From an uncultured Clostridia bacterium (GTDB taxonomy: Bacteria > Bacillota > Clostridia > TANB77 > CAG-508), in NCBI GenBank assembly GCA_944386715.1, contig CALXCD010000013.1:1-42699 (forward strand): a stretch of DNA of 42,699 nucleotides, in the 5' to 3' direction. This document shows positions 8,503-16,965 of this stretch, in pieces (positions within the stretch are counted from its first letter, which is position 1; the number at the start of each line of letters is the position of its first letter). Position numbers and translations under genes: made by a program. The notes below the pieces were generated by a model. The model was not told where the DNA came from. It did not search any database and saw nothing but the letters and a program-made list of their open reading frames with translations.

Positions 8503-9438
8503 ATGTTTTTTTATGAATTTGACAATTTGGATAATTTTATCCATATGGATTTAAGAAAAAAATTAACAGAAGAAATGAACCGTATAGAACATATTATTCA
8601 TATATATGAATCTAAAAGAGAAACTCTTTCTACTATTTTAACGGATATGATTGCAATAACGAATTATCTTGATGAAAAAAAATCAGATGATTTTGTTCAA
8701 TCAATCTCTTTACTAAAAAAGTCTTTTGAGGATTTAGAAAACATTCATCAGTTTTCTAATATATTAGAAACTACACTAAAATCAATTTTTTCTTTATGCG
8801 AACAAAAAAATGCCATCCAAAATACGGATGATGTGGCTCTTTTGGATAATGAAATAAAAGCTAATTTAGTAGAATATAATAAACAAGATGAAAAATTTCA
8901 ATATGAAATATTAGATTATGAAAAAAATACTACTCTCGCATTAAAAATAGCTTTACCTTTAACTCTTTCAGAAATGATATCTGATTTCCCAGATAGCAAT
9001 TTACAAAACAATTCTTCTAAAAAAATATTAAACGATAATCCTATCTTACTGATTTCTGAAAAAGAACAAAAAGCTTTTTTACCTTATCGTTATCGTGATG
9101 TACAAGAATATTATCAGAAACATAAAGAATCCTTTTCTTCAATGGAAGATGTGATTAATAAGTTATACATTCTTCCTTTAAGTCGATTTAAAAATTCTTC
9201 TTTTTCTAGATTTAGAGAAGCTTTCTACTTAGTACGTAATAAAGAAAATGGTTCTATTGCGAAAGCTTTGGATTTAGGTTTAGAATTAATGTTTCATTAT
9301 GATTTAAATCCTATTGTAATAGCAGCTTGTAGAAATTTAGATGAATTAGATATTTATTTAGATTGCTTACAGGAAAATGAATTGTCTGATTTTGATTGTT
9401 TTGAAATAAAATTTGAGCTAGCTCCTGAAGTTATTTAA
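8503..9438 (+). CDS. Hypothetical protein with N-terminal coiled coil
   Basis: A 311-residue protein that I do not recognise. It has no signal peptide or membrane segment. Residues 10-130 are helical and charged, probably coiled coil. The C-terminal 120 residues (YRYRDVQEYYQKHKESFSSM onward) look like a compact helical domain ending in an acidic stretch. The start is the ATG preceded by GAGGAGG at 8491-8497; the same frame stays open upstream to 8392, but that part is hydrophobic and lacks a site. It is monocistronic and convergent with trxA. The 28-bp palindrome upstream suggests dedicated control. Confidence 0.7.
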   Translation: MFFYEFDNLDNFIHMDLRKKLTEEMNRIEHIIHIYESKRETLSTILTDMIAITNYLDEKKSDDFVQSISLLKKSFEDLENIHQFSNILETTLKSIFSLCEQKNAIQNTDDVALLDNEIKANLVEYNKQDEKFQYEILDYEKNTTLALKIALPLTLSEMISDFPDSNLQNNSSKKILNDNPILLISEKEQKAFLPYRYRDVQEYYQKHKESFSSMEDVINKLYILPLSRFKNSSFSRFREAFYLVRNKENGSIAKALDLGLELMFHYDLNPIVIAACRNLDELDIYLDCLQENELSDFDCFEIKFELAPEVI

Positions 9439-9467
9439 TTTAGAACTAATTAATTTATAAGATTCAC

Positions 9468-9603
9468 GAAAATAATGTAGTATTTGAAATATTGCGTAAG
9501 CGATCAAACGAGCGAAAACGCGAGTACGATTGGAGCAACCTATCTTTAAATTTTGTTTTATAGGTTACGACACACAAGATATTTCAAATAATACATTATT
9601 TTC
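9468..9603. repeat. Long palindromic intergenic element between convergent genes
   Basis: 25-bp arms (9468-9492 and 9579-9603, 24 of 25 paired) enclose an 86-nt insert that is much more GC-rich than its surroundings (GCGTAAGCG, GAGCGAAAACGCGAG). A second small hairpin lies inside (AACCTAT/ATAGGTT). It may end both convergent transcripts. Its build, long AT-rich arms around a GC-rich centre, resembles the elements at 4263, 11926 and 21926, but the sequence differs. Confidence 0.6.
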
Positions 9604-9614
9604 TTTTATATTTA

Positions 9615-9935
9615 CTATTTACAGCTTATCACAGCATCTAATATTTCTTGCTTATCTGTTACTCCTACAAAACTTTGAATTACCTTTCCTTGCTTAAAAA
9701 TCGCAATAGTTGGTATACTCATTACTTGATATTTAACAGCTAAGCTTTGATTATCATCGATATTTATTTTTCCTACTTTTGCCTTTCCTTCTAATTCTTT
9801 TGCAATTTCTTCTATGATAGGTGCCATCATTTTGCAAGGTCCACACCAATCTGCATAGAAATCTACTACCACCATTTTATCTGCATTGATAACCTCTTGT
9901 TCAAAATTTTCACTTGTTATTTTTAAAACATCCAT
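9615..9935 (-). CDS. trxA: Thioredoxin
   Basis: A 106-residue thioredoxin that reduces protein disulfides in the cytoplasm. WCGPC gives cysteines 31 and 34, and the cis-proline is in SIPT. I start at the ATG of MDVLKITSENF because GGAGG lies seven bases upstream. The frame also stays open 44 codons further, but that stretch only translates the intercistronic repeat. The gene follows trxB on the same strand and is probably co-transcribed with it, so oxidant and reductase partners are paired. Confidence 0.95.
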   Translation of the reverse strand: MDVLKITSENFEQEVINADKMVVVDFYADWCGPCKMMAPIIEEIAKELEGKAKVGKINIDDNQSLAVKYQVMSIPTIAIFKQGKVIQSFVGVTDKQEILDAVISCK

Positions 9936-9999
9936 TATTTTTCCTCCTTCTTTTTTATTATATACAAAATTTGTATATTTCATTAATCGTTGGTCGTTA

Positions 10000-10082
10000 G
10001 TTCTAGGTTTGGATGCCAAAAATTTGGCATCCAAACCTGGAACCAATGCCAATTTTTTGGCATCCAAACCTGGAACTAATGC
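10000..10082. repeat. Intercistronic hairpin repeat, copy A (between trxB and trxA)
   Basis: Back-to-back units of the family with consensus GGCATTCAAACCTGGAACC. They form palindromes around GCCAA-TTTT-TTGGC. The end of the array supplies the trxB stop: GGCATTAG gives the final His codon and TAG. Four more copies occur at 16966, 26638, 27964 and 38579, always directly after a gene. Confidence 0.85.
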
Positions 10083-10936
10083 CCACGTACATATTGAATC
10101 GCTTGTATTCCTGCTGTTGCACCTTCATAAACTGCTTTACAAACTTGCAATAGCCCCCCTGTACAATCTCCGCAAGCATATAATCCTTTTATATTTGTTT
10201 CCATTTTTTCATTTACTACTATTTTGTCTTGTTTGGTAAATGCTCCTAACTTTTTGGCAAATTCTGTACTACCTGCTACTCCTTGTGCTACAAAGATACC
10301 ATCTACTTTTAATTTTGTATGGTCTTTAAATTCAATTTCCTCTACTTTTTTATCTCCATGGATTTCTTCTATTTCTTTGGTATCAATTGTTACATTATCT
10401 GCTCTAAATTCTGGAGCCTGTTCTCCATTTGTTAATATAGTAATGTCATTTGCTATATTGATTAATTCATTAGTTTCTGTGATAGCATAATTTCCACTTC
10501 CAATAACTCCAATACTTCTGTTGCGATAAAAAAATCCATCACATACTGCACAGTAGCTAACTCCTCTGCCTTCAAATTTTTCAATTCCTTTAATTTTAGG
10601 TTTGTTTTTCTTGTTTCCAGTTGCCAATATTACTACTTTTGTTTTATAACTATCTTTTTGCGTCGTAATTAAAAATCCTTTTTCTATGATTTCAATTTTA
10701 GTTACTTCTTCTTTCTTTATGATTACTCCTAGATTTTCAGCTTGTTTAATTCCGTTTTCATATAATTCTTTTCCACTAATTCCATTTTCAAAGCCATAGT
10801 AATTATCTATTTTTTTGGTTTTTTCTAATGCTGATTCATCACTATAGATGATTCCTGTTTTTAGATTTGCCCTCTGGGTATAAAGGCTGGCAGATATTCC
10901 TGCTGGTCCTGCTCCTATTATCATAATATCATACAT
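10076..10936 (-). CDS. trxB: Thioredoxin reductase
   Basis: A 286-residue FAD/NAD(P)H disulfide reductase that regenerates reduced thioredoxin. The FAD-binding GAGPAG is near the N-terminus. The redox pair is C129 and C132 in SYCAVCDG. A second nucleotide fold follows (IGVIGSGN), and the C-terminal FAD motif reads GLYACGDC. It is slightly shorter than the usual 300-320 residues. The second nucleotide motif GSGNYAITE lacks the basic residues typical of NADPH enzymes, so ferredoxin- or NADH-linked activity is possible. The last codon and stop come from the intercistronic repeat. Confidence 0.92.
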   Translation of the reverse strand: MYDIMIIGAGPAGISASLYTQRANLKTGIIYSDESALEKTKKIDNYYGFENGISGKELYENGIKQAENLGVIIKKEEVTKIEIIEKGFLITTQKDSYKTKVVILATGNKKNKPKIKGIEKFEGRGVSYCAVCDGFFYRNRSIGVIGSGNYAITETNELINIANDITILTNGEQAPEFRADNVTIDTKEIEEIHGDKKVEEIEFKDHTKLKVDGIFVAQGVAGSTEFAKKLGAFTKQDKIVVNEKMETNIKGLYACGDCTGGLLQVCKAVYEGATAGIQAIQYVRGH

Positions 10937-11047
10937 TTTTTCTTCTCCTTTTGGGATGTTATTTTCTTATTTATATTAGGTTTGACTTATTTTTATTCTT
11001 TGCTTTTCTGCTGTTATTATATCTAAAGATTTAAGATGTGTCAAATG

Positions 11048-11095
11048 AAAAAAAGTGTGATTTTCAATCTGTTTTTTGAAAATCACACTTTTTTT
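11048..11095 (-). terminator. Intrinsic terminator after gerQ
   Basis: 20-bp arms (11048-11067, 11076-11095) around an 8-nt loop, with a run of seven T on the minus strand. The stem begins at the gerQ stop codon. Confidence 0.85.
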
Positions 11096-11441
11096 AATAG
11101 TTATAATATCTATTATTTGGCATGGTGCCATAAAATCCTGTTGTAGAAATCGTAATAAATTTAATCGCGTAAATATCGCAATAAACTAAACTATCATTTT
11201 CAAAAGAACGTAGTAAAATATAACTTGCTCCAACATCTTCTAATATTCCTATTCTATCTACCATGTTATTGGTACCAATCAAAAATTCTACTCTCATGAG
11301 TCTTCCTATTTGTTCTCTTAGAAAGGCTGGTGTGTAAATAGGATTTGTTAAAATTTCAGGTGAGTTTTGGTTTATCGATACATTTCTTGTTTCTCTTTCT
11401 TGTGTTTGTCTTTTGTCTATGTTTTTTTCTTGATTTTCCAT
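11094..11441 (-). CDS. gerQ: GerQ-like spore coat protein
   Basis: A 115-residue protein. The C-terminal 75 residues (FLREQIGRLMRVEFLIGTNN through SLVYCDIYAIKFITIS) follow the GerQ pattern, and the N-terminus is Gln/Asn-rich. In Bacillus, GerQ is a coat protein needed to place or activate the cortex hydrolase CwlJ. Here it lies 21 bases downstream of the CwlJ-like gene on the same strand, as in Bacillus, which supports the call. The homology is by pattern only. Confidence 0.7.
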   Translation of the reverse strand: MENQEKNIDKRQTQERETRNVSINQNSPEILTNPIYTPAFLREQIGRLMRVEFLIGTNNMVDRIGILEDVGASYILLRSFENDSLVYCDIYAIKFITISTTGFYGTMPNNRYYNY

Positions 11442-11462
11442 TTTGTTTCCTCCTTTTGACTT

Positions 11463-11910
11463 TTAAGTATCATTATATAAAGAAGTGGGTCGATAAAAGC
11501 AGTGTTCTCCTAATCTAGTATGAAATGTTCCTGAACCATTACTTGGAAAGGTAGAACCACAATTTGGTCTAAATGGGTTTAAGTACCATAGGCACTCGCC
11601 TATTTCATTTAATCTATTTCCAGAAAGTGCCCAATCAGCGATATAGTAATGTTCTTCTGTTGGAATCATATTATAGATATTTTGTGCATTATATTGGTTT
11701 CTAATGGTTTCTCTAGCACAATCAAATTGTCCTTCTTGAAATAAAATATTTCTGATATTTCCTCCTTGTGATACTCTAGCATATTCTCCATTTGGTACAT
11801 ATACTCTATTCATGATGACACTTGCTACTGCTTTCATTCCGATTATCTCCTTCTCCTCCTGCCTCACATTGTATCATTCTTGCTAATAATTCCCTTTCTG
11901 AATAACCCAT
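11463..11910 (-). CDS. cwlJ: CwlJ-like spore cortex hydrolase, interrupted by a +1 frameshift at CGG
   Basis: Cortex-lytic hydrolase of the SleB/CwlJ fold, used in spore germination. The first 23 codons (ATG at 11908-11910, AGGAG seven bases upstream) read MGYSERELLARMIQCEAGGE and then GDN. The glutamate in CEAGGEG aligns with the family's catalytic Glu. The rest continues one frame later as GMKAVASVIMNRV, with GQFDCA and the HCFYRPT tail. Skipping the C of CGG at 11839-11841 joins them as GEGDN-GMKAV, exactly the family spacing, giving 148 residues. Without the shift, translation ends 11 codons on. This could be a sequencing error, a pseudogene or programmed frameshifting; fabH has the same lesion in the same context. 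Confidence 0.8.
11838..11844 (-). other. +1 frameshift site in cwlJ (AAT-CGG-A)
   Basis: Minus-strand reading GAT-AAT-CGG-AAT. The upstream frame has CGG in the A site. Reading GGA instead, one base on, restores the family sequence. The core T-CGGA matches the fabH site at 30312-30318. Confidence 0.7.
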
Positions 11911-11925
11911 AACATCACTCCTAAT

Positions 11926-12084
11926 GTTACAATTCACAGCTGTTTTATATGATATTAGAAAAGCCTGATATATAGATATTTGAAAATCAAGACCCGGATT
12001 GTTACGCCCCAGCTATGTTTTGATTGAAAATAACTATATATCAGGCTTTTCTGAATTATTAGCTTATTTACTGTGAATTGTAAC
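11926..12084. mobile_element. MITE-like palindromic element, copy 2 (159 bp) with 8-bp target duplication
   Basis: Perfect 14-bp terminal inverted repeats (GTTACAATTCACAG) bound the element. The 8-bp direct repeat CTCCTAAT flanks it exactly (11918-11925 and 12085-12092). Inner arms AGCCTGATATATAG... surround the core GACCCGGATTGTTACGCCCC (11991-12010). It is the inverted counterpart of the copy at 4263. The target duplication contains the cwlJ ribosome site, so the element landed in the cwlJ leader and now forms its 5' untranslated region. Confidence 0.9.
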
Positions 12085-12096
12085 CTCCTAATATTA

Positions 12097-12127
12097 GTAT
12101 AATATGAAAAAATTTAAAAAATGTTAC
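12097..12127 (-). promoter_or_regulatory. Mother-cell (sigma-K/sigma-E-like) promoter for cwlJ-gerQ
   Basis: Minus-strand reading AAC-N16-CATATTATA fits the sporulation sigma-K pattern (AC, 16-17 bases, CATAnnnTA) and partly sigma-E. It points toward cwlJ. Before insertion of the 159-bp element it would have been at normal leader distance. The AT-rich context makes chance matches easy. Confidence 0.4.
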
Positions 12128-12152
12128 TATTTTTTTATTTTTGTGTTATAAT
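12124..12152 (+). promoter_or_regulatory. Extended -10 promoter for the bPH/YcxB-like gene
   Basis: TGTTATAAT (extended -10, hexamer at 12147-12152) lies 17 bases after a weak -35 (TTACTA), and about 40 bases before the start codon. Confidence 0.45.
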
Positions 12153-12189
12153 TTTTTTAATTATTTTAGAAGAAAGGATTCTAATAAAA

Positions 12190-12705
12190 ATGGAACTATT
12201 TAAAAATACTACTATTTATTCCGAAAAAATATATCAAAAATTTCTTGCATTTCATACCAAAGAATATCGTTTTTCTTATCAAATTTATACTGCCATTATT
12301 TGTTTAGGATTACTTTTTTGTTTGATTATGCAAGTATCTTATCATTATTATTCGTTAGCTATTTGTTTTGCAATTGTTCTTGTTTGCTTTTTTCTTTGGA
12401 GATTTTTTCATCCTGTTACTTCTACTCAAAAGGAAGCTAAAACAGATAAATATCAAAATCAAGCATATACTTTTCTTTTTTATGAAAAATCTATGGAGAT
12501 AGATACTTCTACTAGTATTATTACAATTTCCTATTCTCATTTATATAAAATTTTTGAAACAAATGAATTTTTCTATTTCTATGTAGATAAAAAACATGCT
12601 TTTTTGATAGATAAAACTGGTTTTGAAAATAATACTTCTTTAGCCTTTTCTAATTTTATTCAAAAAGAATGTAACAGAATTTATAAAAACCGTAGGAACT
12701 CTTAA
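12190..12705 (+). CDS. Small membrane protein, YcxB-like
   Basis: A 171-residue protein. Two adjacent membrane helices (about residues 32-50 and 55-75) are followed by a C-terminal domain of about 95 residues, rich in aromatic beta-strand segments (SIITISYSHLYKIFETNEFFYFY). This layout matches YcxB-like, PH-fold membrane proteins of unknown function. The ATG of MELFKN follows AAAGGA. The gene is alone, with an extended -10 promoter and its own terminator, and is divergent from cwlJ. Confidence 0.6.
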   Translation: MELFKNTTIYSEKIYQKFLAFHTKEYRFSYQIYTAIICLGLLFCLIMQVSYHYYSLAICFAIVLVCFFLWRFFHPVTSTQKEAKTDKYQNQAYTFLFYEKSMEIDTSTSIITISYSHLYKIFETNEFFYFYVDKKHAFLIDKTGFENNTSLAFSNFIQKECNRIYKNRRNS

Positions 12706-12724
12706 TGTTACCTACGGTTTTATT
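12686..12724 (+). terminator. Intrinsic terminator
   Basis: 11-bp arms (AAAACCGTAGG, 12686-12696 and 12711-12721) with a loop covering the stop codon of the upstream gene and a short T-rich tail. Confidence 0.65.
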
Positions 12725-12797
12725 GTCTTAGAAACAAGGTTTTGGGGTAGCCAACTGCAATCTTTGATTGCTAATTCCTGAGTCAGGTTCTTATTTT

Positions 12798-14831
12798 TTA
12801 AAATAAGGTTCTAATTTTTTGAATTAAATAATGACTACCACCATCACTATTGTCTTGTATATTTTCTACCATGCTAACAATTAACATATTGTTTCCATCT
12901 GCTTTATCTACTGTAAAGCAATTAAACCATCCTAATGTTCCGCTTTGCGTATCTTCACTAGAGGTTTTCAATTCTGCGGTTCCCGTTTTTCCTGCAATAG
13001 TTACTCCCTCTATTTTCATGTCCCTTGCAGTTCCTCTTTCTACTACTTGTATTAAATCATTTTTTATCGTATCTGCCGCTTCTTCTGTAAAGACTCCTTG
13101 TTTTAATATTTCTCCTTGTTTGGTTTGTGCTTTTTGTTCGTCATATTCAATATATGGTTTTATCATATTTCCCTTATTTGCGAAACTAGAATAGATAGAA
13201 GCCATATGGATAGGATTTACTAAAATGCTTCCTTGTCCATAACCAGAATCTGCTAATCTTGTTTCTCCTTCAATGGTATCTCCATTATTATTAGCATATT
13301 GTGATTTTGCTAGAGTTAATGGAAAATCTATTTGTTCATTAAATCCTAATTTATTAAGATTTTGTGCTAAAGTGTCTGCTCCTATTTTCAAGGCAGATTG
13401 TGCAAAATAGATGTTATCAGAATACAATAATCCATTCAATAAATTTTTTGCACCTTGATATCCTGTTAATGTCGTTATTTGATAAGTTCCCCAACTGGCA
13501 TCTTTTTGCCAACTTGTTCCTGTATAGCCATAATCCTCATTAGGGTCTATTTTCCCTGTTGTTAGCCCTATTGCTCCTGTTATTGGTTTAAATGTGGAAC
13601 CTGGACAATATTTTTGAATAAATCTATTGTATAAAGGTTTTGTATTATCATTATTTAAGGTATCCCATTGGTCTTGTGTCATTCCCACTACAAAATCATT
13701 AGAATCATAGCTTGGAGTGCTAACTAGTGCCAATAATTCCCCTGTTTGTGGCTCCATTACCACAAAAAGTCCTTTATCATTTTTCATTTGTTGATATATT
13801 TTGGCTTGTATGTCACTATCTATGGTAAGCTTTACATCTTGTCCATCTTTTTTGTCTTGTTTTGCAAGTGTCACTTTTTTATTGCCATCTTCATCTGTGA
13901 TATAAATTTCGGTGCCATCTATTCCTCTTAGGGTATCTTCATAAGCTTTTTCTAATCCAGATTTACCAATGACACTATTGGTAGTATATCCTTTACCACT
14001 ATTTGCTTCTAGTTCTTCACTATTAATGGCTTGCACATATCCCACAAGATGTGCTGTTTCTTCTCCTAGCGGATAAACTCTTCCTGCTACTTTATTAATT
14101 AAAATTCCTGGTATTTGCAATAGTTGTTCTTTTAGTACTGTATCTGTGTCTTTTATCTTTTTAACTGGTACAAATGTATCTTCTTTTACATAAGAGGCTT
14201 GTAGTTGTTGATTAATAAATTCTGTAGATACTCCTGTTAGTTCTGCAATTTTTGCGATATTTTCTTCCTTATTTTCTTCTAATTTTCCTGGTACAATTCC
14301 AACAGATGCTATGGTTCCATCTTGTGCTAAAGCATTTCCATTTCTATCTAATATTTTCCCTCTTTCAGCACTTAAAGTGGAAACTCTTACTTTGTCTGTT
14401 CCTCCTAATTCAGGGAATATCATTTGAGAAGACCATTCTAATTTGTATTCTTTATTTTCTTTTTCTATTTGAGCAACATTGTTAAATTTGATTTCTCCTG
14501 CTGATGTATACATTTGCTGTGTATATAATATTTCATATCCATCTTTCTTTTCTTGGATATCTTTTATTTCTATTGATATATTACTACTATCTATTCCTTC
14601 ATATATATTTTTGTTTCTTGTAATAAAGTCTTCTTTACTCATGTTCATACTAAGTGTTTTTTCATACATGCCTTCATAATTTTTGTCATTGATTAGTCCT
14701 ACAAAATCTATTAAAACTTGTTTTGCTTTTTCTTCGTTTTGTTTATTTACTAAGATTATGGTTGTTGCAATAGCTATTATTACTACGATGACAATTAAAA
14801 TGAAAATGATTATTTTTTTATTTTTCTTCAT
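12798..14831 (-). CDS. Class B penicillin-binding protein, MecA-like domain layout
   Basis: A 677-residue D,D-transpeptidase that cross-links peptidoglycan outside the membrane. An N-terminal membrane anchor (about 5-28) is followed by an NTF2-like MecA_N domain (about 30-145), a PBP dimer domain, and the transpeptidase. The three active-site motifs are STFK (near residue 411), SDN (near 469) and KTGT (near 616). The MecA_N domain places it with PBP3/MecA-type enzymes that often have low beta-lactam affinity. That does not prove resistance. AGAGGTG precedes the ATG. A BlaI/M56 regulatory pair lies 6 kb downstream; a link is only a guess. Confidence 0.9.
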   Translation of the reverse strand: MKKNKKIIIFILIVIVVIIAIATTIILVNKQNEEKAKQVLIDFVGLINDKNYEGMYEKTLSMNMSKEDFITRNKNIYEGIDSSNISIEIKDIQEKKDGYEILYTQQMYTSAGEIKFNNVAQIEKENKEYKLEWSSQMIFPELGGTDKVRVSTLSAERGKILDRNGNALAQDGTIASVGIVPGKLEENKEENIAKIAELTGVSTEFINQQLQASYVKEDTFVPVKKIKDTDTVLKEQLLQIPGILINKVAGRVYPLGEETAHLVGYVQAINSEELEANSGKGYTTNSVIGKSGLEKAYEDTLRGIDGTEIYITDEDGNKKVTLAKQDKKDGQDVKLTIDSDIQAKIYQQMKNDKGLFVVMEPQTGELLALVSTPSYDSNDFVVGMTQDQWDTLNNDNTKPLYNRFIQKYCPGSTFKPITGAIGLTTGKIDPNEDYGYTGTSWQKDASWGTYQITTLTGYQGAKNLLNGLLYSDNIYFAQSALKIGADTLAQNLNKLGFNEQIDFPLTLAKSQYANNNGDTIEGETRLADSGYGQGSILVNPIHMASIYSSFANKGNMIKPYIEYDEQKAQTKQGEILKQGVFTEEAADTIKNDLIQVVERGTARDMKIEGVTIAGKTGTAELKTSSEDTQSGTLGWFNCFTVDKADGNNMLIVSMVENIQDNSDGGSHYLIQKIRTLF

Positions 14832-14873
14832 TTAAAACACCTCTTATTTGTTCTTTATAAAACTTATATTTCT

Positions 14874-14939
14874 GAATGTTGATATATTAATATTAAATCA
14901 ATTTTGAATGCGATATGAAATATTAATATATCAACATTC
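14874..14939. repeat. 21-bp perfect palindrome abutting the hisS stop
   Basis: Perfect 21-bp arms (14874-14894 and 14919-14939) around a 24-nt loop. The arms match the inner arms of the element at 21926-22140 (AATGTTGATATATTAATATT). The stem ends one base before the hisS stop codon. It lacks a T tract, so it is better explained as a repeat family member or an mRNA 3'-end stabiliser than as a normal terminator. Confidence 0.75.
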
Positions 14940-16265
14940 TTATTTTTTTAATTCTTCTAATATGCTATTTTCTTCTAATGGTAATTCTTTTTCTTCTCCT
15001 GTTTCCATATTTTTTAGTTTAATTGTTTGTGTCTTAATTTCATCTTCTCCTATTACAATAACATAAGGTATTTTTAATTTGTCTGCATATTTAAATTTTG
15101 CTTTTAGTTTTTTGTCATTTAGATAAATTTCTGTATTAATTCCTGCATTTCTTAATTTAGTAGCAAGTACAATTGGTTGTTCTAAATCTTCTACCATTGG
15201 AATAATTAAAATTTCTGCTATAGATTTTTTAGATGCATGAATCACATTTAACTCATTTAATTTATAAAATAATCTTGTTAATCCAATTGAAATGCCAACT
15301 CCTGGCAACTTTTTATCTGTATAATATTCTGCCAGATTTTCATATCTTCCCCCTGAACAAACACTTCCTAATTCTCTATAGTTGTTTAAAAATGTTTCAT
15401 ATACAGTTCCCGTATAATAATCTAATCCTCTTGCAATTGTTAAATCCACTTTAAAATTAGTATCTGGTACTCCAAACAATCTAATATTTTTTATTACTTC
15501 TTTTAGTTCAGCTACTCCTGTTTGGTATTGTTCATTTTGAATTCCTAGATTTTCAAGTTTTCCAATTTTTTCATCTGTGGTTCCTTCAATTTCTATAAAT
15601 TCCAAAATTTGATTTATTTGTATTTCTTCTAAACCTAATTTATTCAGTTCTTCTTTTACTGCTTGCTTTCCTATTTTTTCAATTTTATCAATGATTCTTA
15701 AAATTTCTGTTGCATTTTTTTCTTGGTTTAAACTAGCATATAGTCCATTTAATATTTTTCTATTATTGATACAAATTGTAAAATCCTCAAATCCTAGTTC
15801 CTTTATTAAGTGATAAATAACACTTGGAATTTCTGCATCATTTATTAATCCTAATTCACCATCTCCAATAATATCAATATCACATTGATAAAATTCTCTA
15901 AATCTACCTTTTTGTGCTTTTTCTCCACGATATACTTTTCCTATTTGATATCTTCTAAATGGGAAGCTTAAATTTCCATAGTTTTTTGCTACATATTTTG
16001 CAAGTGGTACGGTTAAGTCAAATCTCATGGAAATGTCAGTATCTCCTTTTTCAAATCGATAAATTTGTTTTTCTGTTTCTCCACCTGCCTTTGCCAGTAA
16101 TACTTCTGATAATTCTAATATAGGGGTATCTAGTGGTAAAAATCCGAATTTTTCATATGTTTTTTGTATTTTTTCTTTCATTTGGTTAAATAGTATTTGT
16201 TCATTTGGCATTAATTCCATAAATCCAGCTAATGTTCTTGGTTCTGCTTTTTTCACTTTTATCAC
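14940..16265 (-). CDS. hisS: Histidyl-tRNA synthetase
   Basis: A 441-residue class II synthetase that charges tRNA-His. Motif 2 is in FPFRRYQIGKVYRGEKAQKGRFREFYQCDIDIIG, the histidine-binding ARGLDYYTGTVYE is present, motif 3 is GVGISIGLTRL, and the C-terminal anticodon domain is intact. The assigned start is a GTG with only a weak site, so a start three codons later is possible. No T-box leader was seen; the gene follows the metallo-hydrolase by 33 bases and is likely read from an upstream promoter. Confidence 0.96.
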   Translation of the reverse strand: MIKVKKAEPRTLAGFMELMPNEQILFNQMKEKIQKTYEKFGFLPLDTPILELSEVLLAKAGGETEKQIYRFEKGDTDISMRFDLTVPLAKYVAKNYGNLSFPFRRYQIGKVYRGEKAQKGRFREFYQCDIDIIGDGELGLINDAEIPSVIYHLIKELGFEDFTICINNRKILNGLYASLNQEKNATEILRIIDKIEKIGKQAVKEELNKLGLEEIQINQILEFIEIEGTTDEKIGKLENLGIQNEQYQTGVAELKEVIKNIRLFGVPDTNFKVDLTIARGLDYYTGTVYETFLNNYRELGSVCSGGRYENLAEYYTDKKLPGVGISIGLTRLFYKLNELNVIHASKKSIAEILIIPMVEDLEQPIVLATKLRNAGINTEIYLNDKKLKAKFKYADKLKIPYVIVIGEDEIKTQTIKLKNMETGEEKELPLEENSILEELKK

Positions 16266-16298
16266 TCACTTTCTATTTCTTGTATAATAGGTAATTTT

Positions 16299-16946
16299 TT
16301 ACCATAATTTTGGTTTTAATTCCAAATAAATTGGCTTTTCATCTTTAATTCTAGTACTTAATCCATGTCCTGGATAGCATATGGTTTCATCTGGTAGTTT
16401 CATTAGTTTATTGGTAATAGAATCCATAATATCTTCTATGCTAGATGTTGGCAAATCTGTTCTTCCCCAAGTTCCTCTAAAAATAGTATCTCCTGAAAAT
16501 AAACATTTTTCTTTTTCACAATATAAAGACGTACTTCCTTTGGTATGACCTGGTGTATGGATAACTTTAAATTCTAGTTTTCCTAAATGAATCTTGTCTT
16601 TATCATCTATTCTGGAATCTGCTTCTAATATTATTTCTGGCATTCCAATATAAGGTGTTAGATTGATTTCTGGATTATTTAGCCCTTCACTATCATATCG
16701 ATGGATTAAGATTTTTCCTCCACATCTATTTTTTAATTCCGTTACCCCTGCAATATGATCTCCATGACAATGGGTTAAATAAATATATTTTAGATTTCCT
16801 TTTAATATTTCTATCATTTGGGCAATTTTTTCTACATCTCCTGCTGGGTCTATCACCATCGTTTCTTTCGATTCTTCGTCTGTGATAATATAGCAATTTG
16901 TCGGATCTCCTACCCATGTATTTATTTTTAATTCTTTTAAAATCAT
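16299..16946 (-). CDS. Metallo-beta-lactamase fold hydrolase, glyoxalase II-like
   Basis: A 215-residue single-domain hydrolase. The binuclear zinc motif THCHGDH (near residues 57-63) and the later HTPGHT, SGDTIF and CYPGHG motifs match the GloB-like branch of the fold. Substrates of such short forms include thioesters such as S-lactoylglutathione analogues, but many remain untested. The ATG follows AAAGGAAA. It lies in the rel-gloB-hisS order frequent in Clostridia, downstream of rel across a hairpin repeat. Confidence 0.88.
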   Translation of the reverse strand: MILKELKINTWVGDPTNCYIITDEESKETMVIDPAGDVEKIAQMIEILKGNLKYIYLTHCHGDHIAGVTELKNRCGGKILIHRYDSEGLNNPEINLTPYIGMPEIILEADSRIDDKDKIHLGKLEFKVIHTPGHTKGSTSLYCEKEKCLFSGDTIFRGTWGRTDLPTSSIEDIMDSITNKLMKLPDETICYPGHGLSTRIKDEKPIYLELKPKLW

Positions 16947-16965
16947 TTATTTTCCTTTCTTGTCT

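Noticed and set aside
9936-10067. 44-codon N-terminal extension of thioredoxin
   Set aside because: It only translates the intercistronic repeat; the true start has GGAGG at the right distance and family length.
10000-10082. CRISPR array
   Set aside because: Units are palindromic, irregularly spaced, with no unique spacers and no cas genes nearby.
11463-11867. 134-residue protein starting at the GTG at 11867
   Set aside because: It would lack the catalytic Glu segment, which is present upstream in another frame with a proper start and ribosome site.
16266-16298. T-box leader for hisS
   Set aside because: The gap to the upstream gene is only 33 bases and no T-box motif is visible.
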